Assembly (NCBI GenBank): GCA_016219185.1
Contig: JACRBZ010000066.1
Span: 124,001 to 188,000 of the forward strand
Direction: 5' to 3'
Length of the DNA stretch: 64,000 nt
Source: Deltaproteobacteria bacterium
Lineage (GTDB): Bacteria > Desulfobacterota > Desulfobacteria > Desulfobacterales > Desulfatirhabdiaceae
Under the pieces are notes generated by a model. It was not told the origin of the DNA, made no database searches, and saw only the letters and a program-made list of their open reading frames with translations. This document shows, piece by piece, positions 52,244-61,201 of the stretch (its first letter is position 1; each line of letters starts with the position of its first letter). The translations under genes and the position numbers were made by a program.

Positions 52244-53619
52244 TGCAGATGATTTTCTGTAACAAATATTTTTTCTTAAACGGGGGAACCGAGACATATC
52301 TTCATAATATCATGAAATACCTGTCTGCCAGGGGACATACGACCATTCCTTTCAGCGTCCGCTATGCCGGCACCTGGCCCTCTGCCTATCAGGATTATTT
52401 CCTGGGACCTCCGGGAGACCCTGATCAGGTGCATTTGAGCAACATCCGGTTTTCACCGGCCAATATCCTGCGATTTCTGGACAGAAGCACATACTCCATT
52501 GAAGCCAGAATGAAGTTGAGCCGCCTGCTGAAAGCTGTCGGCGGAGCGGATATCGCCTATCTCCTGAACATATACAACTACATGTCGCCAAGCATTATTC
52601 ACACTTTCAAACGTTACCGCATCCCCGTGGTCATGCAGATCGGTGACTACAATCTGCTTTGCCCCAGCTATTCCCTACTGCGAAACGGAAGCCCCTGTAC
52701 CCTCTGTGTTCAAGGAGATTATTATAACGGCCTCAAATACCGGTGTGTGAAGAACCATCTGGCTGCCTCGGCTGTTCGGGTTGCTGCCATGTATGCCCAC
52801 CGCTTGCTCGGATTGTATGAGCTGGTAGATGCCATTGTTGTGCCTTGTCAGTTTATGAAAACCAAACTCATCGAAGGTGGTTTTTCTGAAAACAAGATGT
52901 ATGTACAAGAATATCCAGTTGAAAGAAGGCAAAGAAACCGGAGAAAACCGGGAGATCGGGAAGGGGAGGGACGAAGGAAAGGAGAGAAGTGGCTGAAAGA
53001 TAAGATTCAAATCCTACAGTATCCGGTTGAAAGAACTACCGAACCGGATAAAGCCTGGTACAAAAAGAATTATATAGTCTATTTTGGCAGAATATCATAC
53101 GAAAAAGGGCTGGACACGCTAATCGGCGCATTTCAAAAACTGAATCCACCGACAGACCTTTATATCATCGGCAGAAGTTATGACGGAGAAGCGGAGCGCC
53201 TGAATGCTCTCATTAAGCCTTATGCCAGAAACCGCATCCATTTTCCAGGATTTCAGACCGGTCAAATCCTGACGAAATGGATTTCAGAAGCCTTATTCAG
53301 CGTTGTTCCCAGCCGCTGGTACGACAATGCACCGCTCAGTATTTATGAGAGTTTCCTCAATGGCACGCCCGTTCTGGCCTCCCGGATTGGGGGCATTCCC
53401 GAGCAGGTACAAGAAGGAGTAACCGGGCAATTGTTTGAACCCGGTTCTTGTGACGATATGGCGCAAAAAATGGGCGAGATGCTGTCTGATAATGAAAAAC
53501 TGGTTCAGATGGGAATAGCCGGTCAGTCTTATGTAAAAGAACACCTTCTCATAAAAGATCAAATGGACAGTTTGATGAAACTGTTTGAAACCGTCATCGA
53601 TGATTACAAACGGAAATAA
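52243..53619 (+). CDS. Glycosyltransferase family 4-like protein with basic insertion
   Basis: A 458-residue cytoplasmic GT-B glycosyltransferase. The N-terminus FFLNGGTETYLHNIMKYLSARGHTTIPFSV and the C-terminal donor site VVPSRWYDNAPLSIYESFLNGTPVLASRIGGIPEQVQEG (E-x7-E-like motif) are typical of GT4. CPSYSLLRNGSPCTLCVQGDYYNGLKYRCVKNH is a cysteine-rich segment seen in several bacterial GT4 proteins. Residues about 228-263 are a basic, purine-encoded insertion between two copies of YPVER, unlike anything in the family (see repeat entry). The ATG overlaps the previous stop by one base. Confidence 0.8.
   Translation: MQMIFCNKYFFLNGGTETYLHNIMKYLSARGHTTIPFSVRYAGTWPSAYQDYFLGPPGDPDQVHLSNIRFSPANILRFLDRSTYSIEARMKLSRLLKAVGGADIAYLLNIYNYMSPSIIHTFKRYRIPVVMQIGDYNLLCPSYSLLRNGSPCTLCVQGDYYNGLKYRCVKNHLAASAVRVAAMYAHRLLGLYELVDAIVVPCQFMKTKLIEGGFSENKMYVQEYPVERRQRNRRKPGDREGEGRRKGEKWLKDKIQILQYPVERTTEPDKAWYKKNYIVYFGRISYEKGLDTLIGAFQKLNPPTDLYIIGRSYDGEAERLNALIKPYARNRIHFPGFQTGQILTKWISEALFSVVPSRWYDNAPLSIYESFLNGTPVLASRIGGIPEQVQEGVTGQLFEPGSCDDMAQKMGEMLSDNEKLVQMGIAGQSYVKEHLLIKDQMDSLMKLFETVIDDYKRK
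52909..53035 (+). repeat. In-frame 108-base polypurine insertion flanked by imperfect direct repeats
   Basis: An imperfect 19-base direct repeat (52909-52927 and 53017-53035; two differences in the last 17 bases) is spaced exactly 108 bases. The intervening DNA is almost all purine on the plus strand and encodes a very basic stretch rich in Arg, Lys, Gly and Glu inside a GT4 gene. Confidence 0.6.
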
Positions 53620-53623
53620 CGTC

Positions 53624-54760
53624 ATGACCAATCCCCGAAAAATTCGCGTTGCTGTCGTGGTATCCCACCTGACCATCGGCGGCGCCGAGCAGTTGTTGCT
53701 GGAGCTGCTGCGCCACATCAACCGACAGCGCTTTGACCTTTATGTCATTTTTTTAAGAGAGCCGGGCATCCTGGGCAAAGAAATCCTTCAACTGGGCTTT
53801 CCGGTCATCACCGGAATCATTCGATCCAAATTTGACCTGACTGGGGTTTTCAAGCTGACAAGGCTTTTTAAGAACTTTCAAATTGATGTTGTTTTTTTAA
53901 TCAACCATCTCAATACCCTGTTTTTCGGGGTTCTGGCAGGCAAATTGGCTGGCGTTCGAAACTGTATCAACTGGGAGAATGAAACCTTCAAAAAATATCC
54001 GTTTCATCACTTGACCATGCTTGGAAGACGTATCCTTCACCTTGGCATTGACTATGTTGTGGCTGCGGCAAAGGGTCACGGCGATTACATCGCGGTTGAA
54101 GAAAAAATCCCCCGTTCCAAGATCCATGTCATTTATAACGGCGTGGATCCAGAACGGTTTCAATCGTCTCTCAGTCCGGAAGAAGCTCTCAGTCGACTGG
54201 GGATACCAACCCAAGGTCCTGTTGTCAGCATTGTGGCGGCACTCCGGCCGGACAAAGCCCATCATGTTTTTCTGCGGGCCGCCCGGATGGTTGTGGATGC
54301 CATATCCGATGCTCAATTTCTGGTTATTGGAGATGGCCCCCAAATGTCATTTCTAAAAACCCTTGCATTGGATTTGAATCTTGAAAAGCATGTGCACTTT
54401 CTGGGATTTCAGCGCCAGTTGGGGGATATTTTTGTAGCGGTTGACGTCAACTGCCTGTCCTCTTATCCCCAGCAGGAAACATTGTCTGTCGCAGCAATCG
54501 AAGCCATGTCTGCAGGCATTCCCATTGTTTGTACCGATGTGGGCTTCATGAATGAGATTGTAATCCCGAATGAAACGGGGTTTCTGGTTCCCGTGGATGC
54601 ACCGGACAGTTTGGCAATGAAAATCATTCATGTTCTGAAAAACCATCAACAGCAACAATATATGGGCCATCAGGCTCGCAAACTGGTGGACGAAACACTC
54701 AGCGTTCATCAGATGGCAAGAGCTTTTGAGAATTTAATGCTTCTTTCCAAACCCGGATGA
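53624..54760 (+). CDS. Glycosyltransferase family 4 protein
   Basis: A 378-residue GT4 enzyme. The N-terminal VVVSHLTIGGAEQLLLELLRHINRQRFDLYVIFL is the acceptor-side GGAE motif; the C-terminal half has NGVDPERFQ, IVAALRPDKAHHVFLRAARMV and the donor motif QQETLSVAAIEAMSAGIPIVCTDVGFMNEIV. The ATG at 53624 lies four bases after the previous stop; ATGs at 53585 and 53600 are possible alternatives. It adds a sugar to the growing lipid-linked polysaccharide unit; donor unknown. Confidence 0.85.
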   Translation: MTNPRKIRVAVVVSHLTIGGAEQLLLELLRHINRQRFDLYVIFLREPGILGKEILQLGFPVITGIIRSKFDLTGVFKLTRLFKNFQIDVVFLINHLNTLFFGVLAGKLAGVRNCINWENETFKKYPFHHLTMLGRRILHLGIDYVVAAAKGHGDYIAVEEKIPRSKIHVIYNGVDPERFQSSLSPEEALSRLGIPTQGPVVSIVAALRPDKAHHVFLRAARMVVDAISDAQFLVIGDGPQMSFLKTLALDLNLEKHVHFLGFQRQLGDIFVAVDVNCLSSYPQQETLSVAAIEAMSAGIPIVCTDVGFMNEIVIPNETGFLVPVDAPDSLAMKIIHVLKNHQQQQYMGHQARKLVDETLSVHQMARAFENLMLLSKPG

Positions 54761-54850
54761 ACCATCACGTTGTTCATATCAAATATCGTTTTAAAACGAT
54801 GGCTGCAGGGTCGGGTAAATACGAAACTTAATATCTATACTGAGGCAATA

Positions 54851-55882
54851 ATGGTTGAAAAATCCCTCCGTGTGCTGCTACTGGTGGACTGGAATCCCGA
54901 TAACGGCTCTTTGTTGCTGGATTATCTTCGAAAAGCCGGCCTGAATTGTGATATTATGGGTACCGACTTTAAACAATCGTTATGGACACCTGCAAACAAA
55001 GTTTTTTTTCATTGGCCAAGATGCCTGTGGGTCAGTATTAGAGCTTTTAGCAAGAGACATGACTATGACTATGTGATTGCTTGGCCGCAAATCATGGGAA
55101 TGTTTTTGGGCTTTATTAAACTCATTACGTGTTCAAATTCTCCAAACGTATTCCTGCTAAATACGACTATTGTTGAAAGGAAAAACCCCCTGCTGGAAAC
55201 ACTCCGGAGGTGGTTTCTTTCATTATCCTTCAAAAAGGTAAATCATATCAGTTTTTTGTCCAATGCCTACATGCATTTGATTCAGGATCGGTTTAAATTG
55301 TCAAAGGCTCAGGTTTTTCTTCTAAAACAGCCCATCACTTATAAGATAAATCCTGATTACAGTGGCTTTAAACCAAACAGCTATCTCTATTCTGTGGGCT
55401 TAAGCTACAGAGATTTCCCTACCCTGATGGAAGCCGCAAAGAGCTGCTCGAAACAATTCGTATTGGCAACTACGGATGCTTTCTTAAAAGGGCTATCAAT
55501 TCCGGATAATGTAACTGTTTATCGTAATGCATTTGGGAATGAAGCTGAAGAGTTGATGAAACAGTCTGCCGCAGTCATTTTCCCTTTAGAGAAGATATCT
55601 TCGCCCGCAGGAGAAACCACGCTTGTCAGCGCTATGTTTTATGGAAAACCGGTAATCACCACAAAGACCATTACAACTCAGGAGTATATCACACATGGTG
55701 AAAACGGTTTGCTGGTTCCTTCCAAGGATCCAGATGCTATTGTTGATGCAATAAACGTCATCTTTTCAGATCTTGAAAAAGCTGACACCATCGGACGACG
55801 GGCCAGGCAGTCTGTGCTGAAAAACCATACAATGGATTTATACTCAAATAAAATTATCGATATTATTCAAAAAAATATATAG
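54851..55882 (+). CDS. Glycosyltransferase family 4-like protein
   Basis: A 343-residue GT-B-fold protein. It has VLLLVDWNPDNGSLLLDYLRKAGL at the start and a donor-site-like SPAGETTLVSAMFYGKPVITTKTITTQEYITHGENGLLVP near the end. Similar in layout to the last glycosyltransferase gene of the window (62761). The ATG at 54851 follows GAGG five bases upstream; an earlier in-frame ATG at 54770 has no good site. From here the DNA turns more AT-rich. Confidence 0.75.
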   Translation: MVEKSLRVLLLVDWNPDNGSLLLDYLRKAGLNCDIMGTDFKQSLWTPANKVFFHWPRCLWVSIRAFSKRHDYDYVIAWPQIMGMFLGFIKLITCSNSPNVFLLNTTIVERKNPLLETLRRWFLSLSFKKVNHISFLSNAYMHLIQDRFKLSKAQVFLLKQPITYKINPDYSGFKPNSYLYSVGLSYRDFPTLMEAAKSCSKQFVLATTDAFLKGLSIPDNVTVYRNAFGNEAEELMKQSAAVIFPLEKISSPAGETTLVSAMFYGKPVITTKTITTQEYITHGENGLLVPSKDPDAIVDAINVIFSDLEKADTIGRRARQSVLKNHTMDLYSNKIIDIIQKNI

Positions 55883-55960
55883 ATGTTCAAAACATTCTGA
55901 TTTATTAGTAAATACCGATTCCCGGGGCAAGTATCACCGTAAATTAAAGCTAAATGGTAC

Positions 55961-56036
55961 CTTGGTGAGATATTTACATTTTTTGAGTTTGAATAAATAC
56001 AGGATTATAGAGTACCCTTTGAACAAATGGCAGAAT
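55961..56036 (+). pseudogene. Decayed fragment of a GT2 glycosyltransferase gene
   Basis: Inside a 248-base non-coding gap. Translated in one frame, 55986-56033 gives LSLNKYRIIEYPLNKWQ, close to RLNNYRIVECPLKKWQ near the end of the GT2 gene at 56941-57681. The frame is broken just upstream (an extra base in a T-run) and stops soon after, and no start exists. A remnant of a second, lost GT2 copy. Confidence 0.65.
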
Positions 56037-56130
56037 CTGATCATAAGTCAATGGCATTGAAAATTAGACTACAGACTCAATTCATGTTGGGGTTCACATA
56101 TTTTTAACTGAGCATATAGGTGTGTGATTT

Positions 56131-56853
56131 ATGCAAACGATATCTCTATACGCAGCTTGCCGTCGGCTATACAGCTTATTGCCAGGACAGATACACGGGC
56201 TACTCGCACTTACTCCTATATTTAAGCAAATAGCACACATGCTTGTTTCATCCGACGAAATTTACACTCATGAGTATTTTGTGAGTGAAGTCGAATCCAC
56301 AGCAGGTTGTTCGGCGCAGGTCATATCGGAATCGATTTTAAACGAATTCAAGCCAATACGTGTTGTTGATGTGGGTTGTGGTACGGGTGTCTTGTTATAC
56401 GCATTGAAGGAACATGGTTGCATCTGCTTTGGTTTGGAAAATTCAAGTGCTGCCCTAAATCTCTGTCGGACACGTGGACTCGATGTCAGAAAATTCGATC
56501 TGGGGCATGACATTTTAGCAAAAGATATAGAAACTTTTGATGTTGCCATCTGCATGGAAGTAGCCGAGCATTTACCTAAGAAATTTGCAAATCGTCTTAT
56601 TGATTTACTTACCATATTGTCACCGATCACGGTTTTTACTGCTGCCACACCCGGCCAGGGAGGAAAAGATCATATAAATGAAAAACCTCACGATTACTGG
56701 ATCGATAAATTCGGGTCACACGGTTTTCGTTACGATCTAAAGCTTTCACAAACATGGCGTCATCAGTGGGAGATGAAAAACGTTACTGGATTTTACCAAA
56801 GAAATCTCATGATCTTTCGTCAGATAGAAAGTCCGAATCCGACAATTATTTAA
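56131..56853 (+). CDS. Class I SAM-dependent methyltransferase in polysaccharide locus
   Basis: A 240-residue methyltransferase with VVDVGCGTGVLLYALKEHG (motif I), GLENSSAALNLCRTRGL and VAICMEVAEHLPKKFANRLIDLL, as in sugar or lipid O-methyltransferases of surface polysaccharide loci. The N-terminal 75 residues precede the SAM fold. Its DNA is AT-rich relative to the metabolic genes. Substrate unknown; terminal methylation of a glycan chain is plausible. Confidence 0.78.
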   Translation: MQTISLYAACRRLYSLLPGQIHGLLALTPIFKQIAHMLVSSDEIYTHEYFVSEVESTAGCSAQVISESILNEFKPIRVVDVGCGTGVLLYALKEHGCICFGLENSSAALNLCRTRGLDVRKFDLGHDILAKDIETFDVAICMEVAEHLPKKFANRLIDLLTILSPITVFTAATPGQGGKDHINEKPHDYWIDKFGSHGFRYDLKLSQTWRHQWEMKNVTGFYQRNLMIFRQIESPNPTII

Positions 56854-56940
56854 GATTGTCTGGATCTATTACTAATTATGTTATTATTTTGTATCCTGAT
56901 TTTTGGTTAAGATCAATATTAAGTTATGTAGATTATCCAT

Positions 56941-57681
56941 ATGTATGATGACATTCAAGAAAAAATAGCGCTGATAATTCCTTGTTTCAATGAGGAGAAA
57001 AGACTCCACCTCGATAAATTCAATTTATTTCATCAGAATGTATATTTTCTTTTTGTGGATGATGGTTCTGTGGATAATACCGCCAAACTCATCACTGAGA
57101 ATCTGCCGTCTAATTCTTTTTTTATAAAGCTGAACCGTAACCGAGGAAAAGCGGAAGCGGTCAGGCAAGGAGTATTTTATTTAAAGAATATGTCTTTATA
57201 TGAAGAATTGTCTTGGATTGGTTATTGGGATGCTGATCTATCAACTCCGCTTGAGGCTATTTTTGAACTTCTAATATTTCGAACTTTTTATTCTGGGGAG
57301 ATTTATGGGGTATTTGGAAGCAGGATTTGTAAATTAGGCAGTGAGATAACGCGATTATATATAAGACATCTTTTGGGAAGATTGGTTGCAACATTCGCAG
57401 CTTTATTACTTAGGGTGAAAAGCTATGATTCGCAATGTGGGGCCAAGCTATTCAGAAAAGAAATCATCGGACTCGCTTTTGATCATCCATTTATTTCCAT
57501 CTGGTTATTTGATTTGGAAATTATCTTGAGATTAAATAATTACAGGATTGTTGAATGCCCTTTGAAAAAATGGCAGCATGTTAAGGGCAGCAAGTTGAAT
57601 TTCTTTAAGGACACACATCGAGTACTCATTGATTTATTTAGAATAAGAAATGAATATGTGAAAAATATAAACGGATTTTAA
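56941..57681 (+). CDS. Glycosyltransferase family 2, dolichyl-phosphate mannosyltransferase-like
   Basis: A 246-residue GT-A enzyme: IALIIPCFNEEKRL, VDDGSVDNTAKLI, the metal-binding WDADLSTPLE and SQCGAKLFRKE, the last being typical of DPM1/GtrB-like enzymes that make polyprenyl-phosphate sugars. No C-terminal transmembrane helices, unlike GtrB. It could supply a lipid-linked sugar to the GT87-like membrane protein encoded at 58829 (inference). AT-rich. Confidence 0.82.
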   Translation: MYDDIQEKIALIIPCFNEEKRLHLDKFNLFHQNVYFLFVDDGSVDNTAKLITENLPSNSFFIKLNRNRGKAEAVRQGVFYLKNMSLYEELSWIGYWDADLSTPLEAIFELLIFRTFYSGEIYGVFGSRICKLGSEITRLYIRHLLGRLVATFAALLLRVKSYDSQCGAKLFRKEIIGLAFDHPFISIWLFDLEIILRLNNYRIVECPLKKWQHVKGSKLNFFKDTHRVLIDLFRIRNEYVKNINGF

Positions 57682-57775
57682 TAGGTAGCGGTTGATCAAA
57701 CTGAGGTTGCCATTTGTTTTACTTCACTAATAAAGCGATAATCATACCAATCAAATCGGGGAGGGACATAATCAC

Positions 57776-58756
57776 ATGTCTATTTTAGTTACAGGAGGTG
57801 CTGGATATATTGGGAGTGTTGTTGTGGAACGCCTCATTAACTCAGGCCAACGGGTTGTGGTATTAGATAACCTCTCTACCGGATATCGACAGGCAATCCA
57901 TTCTGAGGCAGAATTTTTATTGGGAGATATTCGCGATCTGTCATGTTTAGAGCATGTGTTTAGTCATTTCAAAATCGATGGCGTTATTCACATGGCCGCT
58001 AAGGCACTGATACCCGAGTCTATTACTGACCCAGCCCCATTTTACGACATAAATCTCATGGGTGGAATTAAACTGGTTGACACCATGGTAAACTACGGAG
58101 TGAAGCGTATTATTGTGTCTTCTACTGCCGCTGTATACGGACAGCCTGACAGCATTCCCATCGATGAAAGCACAACAACAAATCCCATGAATTCATATGG
58201 CGAGACAAAACTAAGTTTTGAAAGAACGCTTTACTGGTATTCGCGAGCATATGGTTTTGAAGTAACGATTTTTCGTTATTTCAGTGCCGCAGGTGCATCC
58301 ATAAATTACGGAGAAGCCCATATCCCAGAGACCCATCTAATCCCCCGTCTTCTCCTTTCAGCATTAAAAGGAACTTCTGAGGCTGAAATCTATGGTACTG
58401 ATTACGATACTCAGGATGGCACTTGTTTACGAGACTTCGTACATGTAATTGATTTAGCTGATGCTCATATCCGTGCACTTGAGGTTCCGAATATTTCCGG
58501 TTTTAGAGTTTATAACATGGGTAGTGGAACTGGCTACTCAGTTCTGGATGTTGTTGATAAAGTCGAAAGAATTACAGGGAAAAAGCTACAAAGGAAATTT
58601 CTTCCCCGTAGAAATGGAGATCCAGCACGTTTGTTAGCTTCCTCTGCCAAAGCGATTCACGAACTTGAGTGGAAACCAACTTATCAATCATTGGATGATA
58701 TTCTTGTGTCTGCATGGAACTGGCACTGCAGGTTTCCAAATGGTTATCAAAAATGA
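57776..58756 (+). CDS. galE: UDP-glucose 4-epimerase (second copy)
   Basis: A 326-residue GalE: NAD motif TGGAGYIGS at 6-14, SST at 115-117, Tyr141 and Lys145 in NSYGETKLSFE, and GTDYDTQDGTCLRDFVHVIDLADAH. It is clearly diverged from the copy at 48574 (for example MAAKALIPES instead of FAAFAYVGES) and AT-richer, so it is not a recent duplicate; it may have come with the AT-rich block. GGGGAGGG lies before the ATG. Confidence 0.9.
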   Translation: MSILVTGGAGYIGSVVVERLINSGQRVVVLDNLSTGYRQAIHSEAEFLLGDIRDLSCLEHVFSHFKIDGVIHMAAKALIPESITDPAPFYDINLMGGIKLVDTMVNYGVKRIIVSSTAAVYGQPDSIPIDESTTTNPMNSYGETKLSFERTLYWYSRAYGFEVTIFRYFSAAGASINYGEAHIPETHLIPRLLLSALKGTSEAEIYGTDYDTQDGTCLRDFVHVIDLADAHIRALEVPNISGFRVYNMGSGTGYSVLDVVDKVERITGKKLQRKFLPRRNGDPARLLASSAKAIHELEWKPTYQSLDDILVSAWNWHCRFPNGYQK

Positions 58757-58828
58757 TGGCTTCGAAACAGTCTAAACAAGGCAGGGCGTGGCAGTCTCCA
58801 AATGGTTCATGCATAGCAAGGATCCAAA

Positions 58829-60031
58829 ATGGGCAATAAAAGATATTTTGTCATGATTTTTAATTGTATCATGATTATTGCAGCAATTACATCAGCTACT
58901 ATGTTTGGAATATTCGGATATGGTCGGCCAAAAGGTCCCCAGCATTTCTCGTTATATGATTTTAATGTTTTTTATTTAGCCGGGAAAACATGGCTGAACG
59001 GATTAAACGCATACGATGCTACGACTGCCTGTAAGCAAGTTATCGGATTATGGGATCCGAAATCCTATAATTTTGCGTATCCTCCCCATTCTGCTTTATT
59101 GTTTATGCTCTTGTCTGCACCGAATTTTGAAAATTCAAAGTTATTGTTAATAATCTTAAATATTTTCTGTATGATAGGGTTTGTATATATTTGTCTGAAT
59201 ATATACAAACTTTCAAGTGAAAGAAAACAATTTTTTCTTTTAGACTTTAAGTCATCATTATTAATCTCTATTATAGTCGGAAATAGTTTTATCGCCAATA
59301 TTTTATGGGTGGGTCAAACAAGCATAATACTTTCTACAGCTCTTTTAGCATCATATTATTTTTACATTAGATCAAGAGAGATAAGAAGCGGAATTCTCCT
59401 GGCTTTTGCTTTAATGAAGCCGCAATTAGCATTCACTTTCTTATTGTGGTTATTACTAGAGAAAAAGTGGAAAACTCTCACCGCTTCAATTATTTCAGTA
59501 GTTATTCTATCTATCGTTCCAATATACAATCGTGGTATAATAACCTCAATCCACGATTGGATGCTTGCCATGAATAATTATTTAAGAACAGGGAATAGCG
59601 AAGGTGCTTGGAATCTTTTCGGCATTCAAAGTACATTATATGACTTAGGATTTCAAGTTAGTAGTCCAATAATTTTTATTTGTTCAATATTATTAGTACT
59701 AATAATACATCAATTTGTTATGAAAATTAATATATTTAATTTGTTGGGAATATTAGCTATTATTGGATTTCTTTTTGGACAAGCAGCTCACCAATATGAT
59801 ATAATAATAATAATAGCTTCTATTTTACCATATTATTTAAGAAAGATTTCAAAGAAAGATTTCATAAATTATTTTTTCTTTTTTTTAACAATTGTTGCCA
59901 TCAACTTTCCAAGAAAGCTGTTGTTTTTATCAGATAATCGTATATTACACCATCATCGTGAAATTATATTAATTATTGTGCTGTTGTTTCAGATAGTAAG
60001 GCGAGAAGAGCGCCAATCAGTACCTATATGA
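58829..60031 (+). CDS. GT87/DUF2029-like polytopic membrane glycosyltransferase
   Basis: A 400-residue membrane protein with about ten hydrophobic segments. After the first helix comes FSLYDFNVFYLAGKTWLNGLNAYD and then NFAYPPHSALLFMLLSAPN, the pattern of GT87 (DUF2029) polyprenol-phosphate-mannose-dependent mannosyltransferases, with an Asp in the first outer loop; the VGQTSIILSTALL and LALMKPQLAFTFLL segments also fit. It would act on the periplasmic face of the inner membrane. The most AT-rich gene in the window. Confidence 0.72.
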   Translation: MGNKRYFVMIFNCIMIIAAITSATMFGIFGYGRPKGPQHFSLYDFNVFYLAGKTWLNGLNAYDATTACKQVIGLWDPKSYNFAYPPHSALLFMLLSAPNFENSKLLLIILNIFCMIGFVYICLNIYKLSSERKQFFLLDFKSSLLISIIVGNSFIANILWVGQTSIILSTALLASYYFYIRSREIRSGILLAFALMKPQLAFTFLLWLLLEKKWKTLTASIISVVILSIVPIYNRGIITSIHDWMLAMNNYLRTGNSEGAWNLFGIQSTLYDLGFQVSSPIIFICSILLVLIIHQFVMKINIFNLLGILAIIGFLFGQAAHQYDIIIIIASILPYYLRKISKKDFINYFFFFLTIVAINFPRKLLFLSDNRILHHHREIILIIVLLFQIVRREERQSVPI

Positions 60032-60184
60032 ATTCGGCCTTAATCCGTGCTGAGACCGAACTTTCCCCGAGAAGTACCCAGAAGCGCTTTTCCGGAGTTC
60101 GTTAATTGATATATCCAATTATCTGTTCGGGTGTACTGGCCAATTGCTACAGCAATGCATGCAGCAATTGAGAAAGGAAGAAGC

Positions 60185-61201
60185 ATGATGAAATCCTTTT
60201 CAACTCTTATAGCGTTTGTTTGTGGAATGGCTTTCCTGGTATTTCCCTTCAAGGGGTATCCTGTGACCACTCTGAGTGTGCAGTTCGAGGACACCCTCAG
60301 CCTGATCAGCTTAGACATTTCCCGTAAAGAAGTCATCGAAACACTTGGAACCCCTGATATCATCAAAAGTGAAGGGATGTGCCTGCAATATGAATTCCTT
60401 GGATTGAGTGTATTTTTGAATCAGAACGATCATGTTGAGCAAATCTATCTTTCCAGAGACTTTGAAGGTTCTGTCGGCGATAGAAAGCAATCCAGAGGTA
60501 TTCAGCTTTCCGATATAGAAAATGAATTTGGATCCCATATCTCTGTTGCAAAGCTCAATTATCAACCCTCCCCTATCATTCAGACCAAGGCCACGACTGA
60601 AACCGAAAACGAGACCGACCCAAACGGCAGAAAAAAAGAAGAATATCCGCTTCAATATCCTGGAAATAAAAGACTATACATGTTTTATAATGCCGGAAAG
60701 ATCATAAAATACAAATACGTGATGGATGAAGAAGGCATTGCCTTCTGGCTGGATCACAACCAGCAGCTTTACTCCACGGTTCTTTATCTGTCCAGGGATG
60801 AAAGGGCAGCGATCAGGTCGTCCCATCTGGCAAAGGCGAATACGGCTGCCGGAGCAGAAAGAATGCGGCTGGCAATGGTTCATTTTGATTTTGACAAGCA
60901 AAATATCAAAAAAATCTATGTACCCGTGTTGGATCAGCATGTGGCATATTTGAACGAACACCCGTCATCGCCAGTTCTTGTTGAGGGCCATACCGACTAC
61001 ATGGGCTCTGATGCGTACAATCAAAAACTTTCAGAAAGGCGGGCCAATGCGGTTCGCGACTATTTGATTCAAAAGGGTATTTCATCGTCCCGCATTCAGG
61101 TGATGGGATACGGTGAACACCGTCCCATTGCCGACAACAAGACTGCTGAAGGACGGGCAATGAACCGAAGGTCTGGACTGGAAGTTACTCTTGAAAAATG
61201 A
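60185..61201 (+). CDS. OmpA-family protein
   Basis: A 338-residue protein with an N-terminal hydrophobic signal (MKSFSTLIAFVCGMAFLVFP). The C-terminal 110 residues are an OmpA peptidoglycan-binding domain: VHFDFDKQNIKKIYVPVL, VEGHTDYMGSDAYNQKLSERRANAVRDYL and GYGEHRPIADNKTAEGRAMNRR, including the conserved Asp and Arg that bind diaminopimelate. The N-terminal part contains ISRKEVIETLGTPDIIKSEGMCLQYEF, resembling a BamE/SmpA-type fold (inference). AAGGAAG lies before the ATG at 60185. It overlaps the flippase gene start by 11 bases. Confidence 0.82.
   Translation: MMKSFSTLIAFVCGMAFLVFPFKGYPVTTLSVQFEDTLSLISLDISRKEVIETLGTPDIIKSEGMCLQYEFLGLSVFLNQNDHVEQIYLSRDFEGSVGDRKQSRGIQLSDIENEFGSHISVAKLNYQPSPIIQTKATTETENETDPNGRKKEEYPLQYPGNKRLYMFYNAGKIIKYKYVMDEEGIAFWLDHNQQLYSTVLYLSRDERAAIRSSHLAKANTAAGAERMRLAMVHFDFDKQNIKKIYVPVLDQHVAYLNEHPSSPVLVEGHTDYMGSDAYNQKLSERRANAVRDYLIQKGISSSRIQVMGYGEHRPIADNKTAEGRAMNRRSGLEVTLEK

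Noticed and set aside
58731..58806. Short direct repeat (TCCAAATGGTT) at the end of and after the second galE
   Set aside because: Only about 11 bases match exactly; may be a small duplication of the gene end but too short to claim.
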